From JABDGV01 sp964577935 (GTDB lineage Bacteria; Chlamydiota; Chlamydiia; Chlamydiales; FEN-1388), in NCBI GenBank assembly GCA_964577935.1, contig CAZOAJ010000005.1, forward strand, positions 1-64,000: 64,000 nucleotides of DNA. The letters run 5' to 3'. Shown in pieces: positions 62,810 through 64,000 of the stretch. The notes under the pieces were generated by a model. The model saw only the letters and a program-made list of their open reading frames with translations, was not told the DNA's origin and searched no databases. Each line of letters begins with the position of its first letter. The stretch's first letter is position 1. Made by a program: the position numbers and the translations under genes.

Positions 62810-62866
62810 GAACGTCAAAAAAGGTCTCTATGCAAAGAAGGCCTTAAATGAGCCTAAATAAGCAAT

Positions 62867-63172
62867 TTACCAGCTAGCCTTTGTAATTCCAGGGATAAGG
62901 CCTTGGAGAGCCATTTCTCGGAAGCAAAGTCGAGAGAGTTGAAACTTTCGAAGAACTGCTCGTGGACGACCAGTAAACTGGCATCGGCTTCGAAGTCTAA
63001 TAGCCGCTGTATTTCGCGGCATCTGGTTTAGCTTGGTTCGTGCTGCTTCACGCTGCTCTTCAGGGAGAGATGGATCAAGAGCTGCTTTTTTCAATTCTTG
63101 ACGCTTGTCCCAGTTTCTTTTAACGAGGATCTCTCTTTTTTTTTGGCGCTCAATTACGGACTTTTTTGCCAT
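62867..63172 (-). CDS. rpsN: 30S ribosomal protein S14
   Basis: 101 residues, the long zinc-independent S14 type with no CxxC pairs. Landmarks: MAKKSVIERQKKREILV, MPRNTAAIRLRSRCQFTGRP and FREMALQGLIPGITKASW. It is a component of the small-subunit head. It follows rpmJ by 26 bp and ends before a strong terminator; this two-gene pair outside the main ribosomal operons is a chlamydial arrangement. Confidence 0.97.
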   Translation of the reverse strand: MAKKSVIERQKKREILVKRNWDKRQELKKAALDPSLPEEQREAARTKLNQMPRNTAAIRLRSRCQFTGRPRAVLRKFQLSRLCFREMALQGLIPGITKASW

Positions 63173-63198
63173 GGACTTTGACCTAAATGCCTAAATCG

Positions 63199-63336
63199 TT
63201 ACTTTTTCCGGGCAGGGCCTTTTTGGCGCTGCTTACGGGTTGGGTCTTTTTTGTTAAGAACATATATGCGGCCTTTTCTGCGAACGACTACATCGCCTTT
63301 AGAAGGATCAGCCTTTACGGATGCACGTACTTTCAT
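63199..63336 (-). CDS. rpmJ: 50S ribosomal protein L36
   Basis: 45 residues from the internal ATG at 63336 (MKVRASVKADPSKGD, ending RKQRQKGPARKK). The frame stays open for 26 more codons upstream to 63414, but that extension has no L36 character, so the short start is chosen. The family cysteine/histidine zinc ligands are absent, as in other C-minus L36 proteins. Confidence 0.93.
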   Translation of the reverse strand: MKVRASVKADPSKGDVVVRRKGRIYVLNKKDPTRKQRQKGPARKK

Positions 63337-63467
63337 GTCGTAATCCAAACCATAATAACTTGAAAAGTCATATATTACTTCCGCTGAGTTATTGTCTGCA
63401 ATACTTTTCATCATAAGTTCTGATTACTGTGGTTTCCTAGAGCGTGTTGAATTGATTTTTTGATAAA

Positions 63468-63677
63468 ATGCGGAGGAATTCAAGAGTGGCATCCATGGCA
63501 AATTATTCCGATTACATAGCAGGAGATGCGGCAAGATCATACAACAAGATCATAAGGCAAGATAAAGAGGAAGACAAATTGCTCAAGGTCGATTTCAAGA
63601 TACCTCCAGTTCTTGTGAAAATAGTAAGACGGGGGCGCTTGATATATTATGAATTACTTAGCATCTGCCTACGCTAA
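63468..63677 (+). CDS. Doubtful small ORF
   Basis: 69 codons from the ATG at 63468, or 63 from a GTG at 63486 that has GGAGG nine bases upstream. The predicted peptide (ANYSDYIAGDAARSYNK) is charged, with no membrane segment or family. Support is only the ribosome-binding site and the otherwise empty 296-bp gap; it could be non-coding. Confidence 0.25.
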   Translation: MRRNSRVASMANYSDYIAGDAARSYNKIIRQDKEEDKLLKVDFKIPPVLVKIVRRGRLIYYELLSICLR

Positions 63678-63710
63678 TAACCCAAGCCTACTTCTCGGTG
63701 ATAAGCACGC

Positions 63711-63998
63711 TTACTTCTTCTGAGGAGGCCAAGTTAAATTGTATTCTTTTAGCCATTCGGGTTTTCTAGATTCTACAACAGTGTGAACACCAGCTTTGGC
63801 ATCTAGAAGTAGGCTATTGTACTGATCTAAATTAAATTGATTTATTCTTACCCAAATTTTTCCTAAAGATTCGCCGCATTTGTTCACCACCAATTCATCA
63901 AGATTGGGATCTTGACCAACCTTAATCAATGCATCAATAACGTAATCGTAGTCATAGTCGTCGAGGTCCATTGCCGCATCATCTCGTTCATCTATACG
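63711..63998 (-). CDS. C-terminal part of an unknown protein running off the right edge
   Basis: The frame is open to the window end. Visible residues begin RIDERDDAAMDLDDYDYDYVIDALIKVG, so the 86-residue reading from the ATG at 63971 is probably a 3' fragment of a longer gene. Residues include VIDALIKVGQDPNLDELV and KCGESLGKIW, a helical pattern like a HEAT/ARM repeat. The end (PEWLKEYNLTWPPQKK) may be the true C-terminus. No function assigned. Confidence 0.6.
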   Translation of the reverse strand, partial: RIDERDDAAMDLDDYDYDYVIDALIKVGQDPNLDELVVNKCGESLGKIWVRINQFNLDQYNSLLLDAKAGVHTVVESRKPEWLKEYNLTWPPQKK

Positions 63999-64000
63999 CG

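Noticed and set aside
63337..63414. N-terminal extension of L36
   Set aside because: 26 extra codons have no L36 character; other L36 proteins start at the MKVRASVK methionine.

Overview
The window reads as a chromosome segment of a member of the phylum Chlamydiota, outside the classical animal pathogens (an amoeba- or arthropod-associated 'Chlamydia-like' bacterium). The evidence is the gene content and order: a fused alpha-beta glycyl-tRNA synthetase next to dnaG, the block gmk - omega-like small gene - metG with recD2 nearby, paired CNNM/CBS membrane proteins, chlamydial-type dcd, and a 45-residue L36 followed by a zinc-free S14. Coding density is moderate and the accessory genes are flanked by very AT-rich spacers. 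No insertion sequence, phage gene or CRISPR array is visible.

Bases 1-15.5 kb form an accessory island of genes with eukaryote-type domains: a pentatricopeptide-repeat (PPR) protein fused to a SET methyltransferase domain (5' end outside the window), a 2052-residue SNF2-type helicase, a multi-pass membrane protein, a cysteine-rich leucine-rich-repeat protein ending in a HECT ubiquitin ligase domain with its catalytic cysteine, and a protein kinase with basic, nuclear-signal-like segments. These look like host-directed effectors acting on RNA, chromatin, ubiquitin and phosphorylation.

Bases 15.5-25.8 kb are mostly housekeeping. A minus-strand run holds two CNNM/CBS proteins, a DivIC/FtsB-like protein, dcd and a Nudix hydrolase. 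Then come tRNA-Leu(UAG) with a strong terminator, a PLP histidine decarboxylase, and the tightly packed run lon - hldE-like - rhomboid - LysM. Bases 26-33.5 kb mix unrecognised genes with sthA and clpB. Bases 33.7-38.3 kb are an overlapping minus-strand operon for envelope work: a GH3 NagZ-like enzyme, a SirB1-like transglutaminase/TPR protein and two related exported proteins. Bases 38.3-42.8 kb hold yicC - gmk - omega-like - unknown - metG on the plus strand.

Bases 43-48.7 kb form a second accessory patch: an Inc-like membrane protein, two tandem kinase-like paralogues and a protein with an HExxH metallopeptidase motif. The remainder is core again: recD2, dnaG, a DCC-family thiol oxidoreductase, a YchJ-like protein, glyQS, a glycosyltransferase, a small cysteine-rich exported protein, rlmN, uvrC, an Asp23-family protein, and rpsN/rpmJ with a textbook terminator. 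A probable partial gene runs off the right edge.
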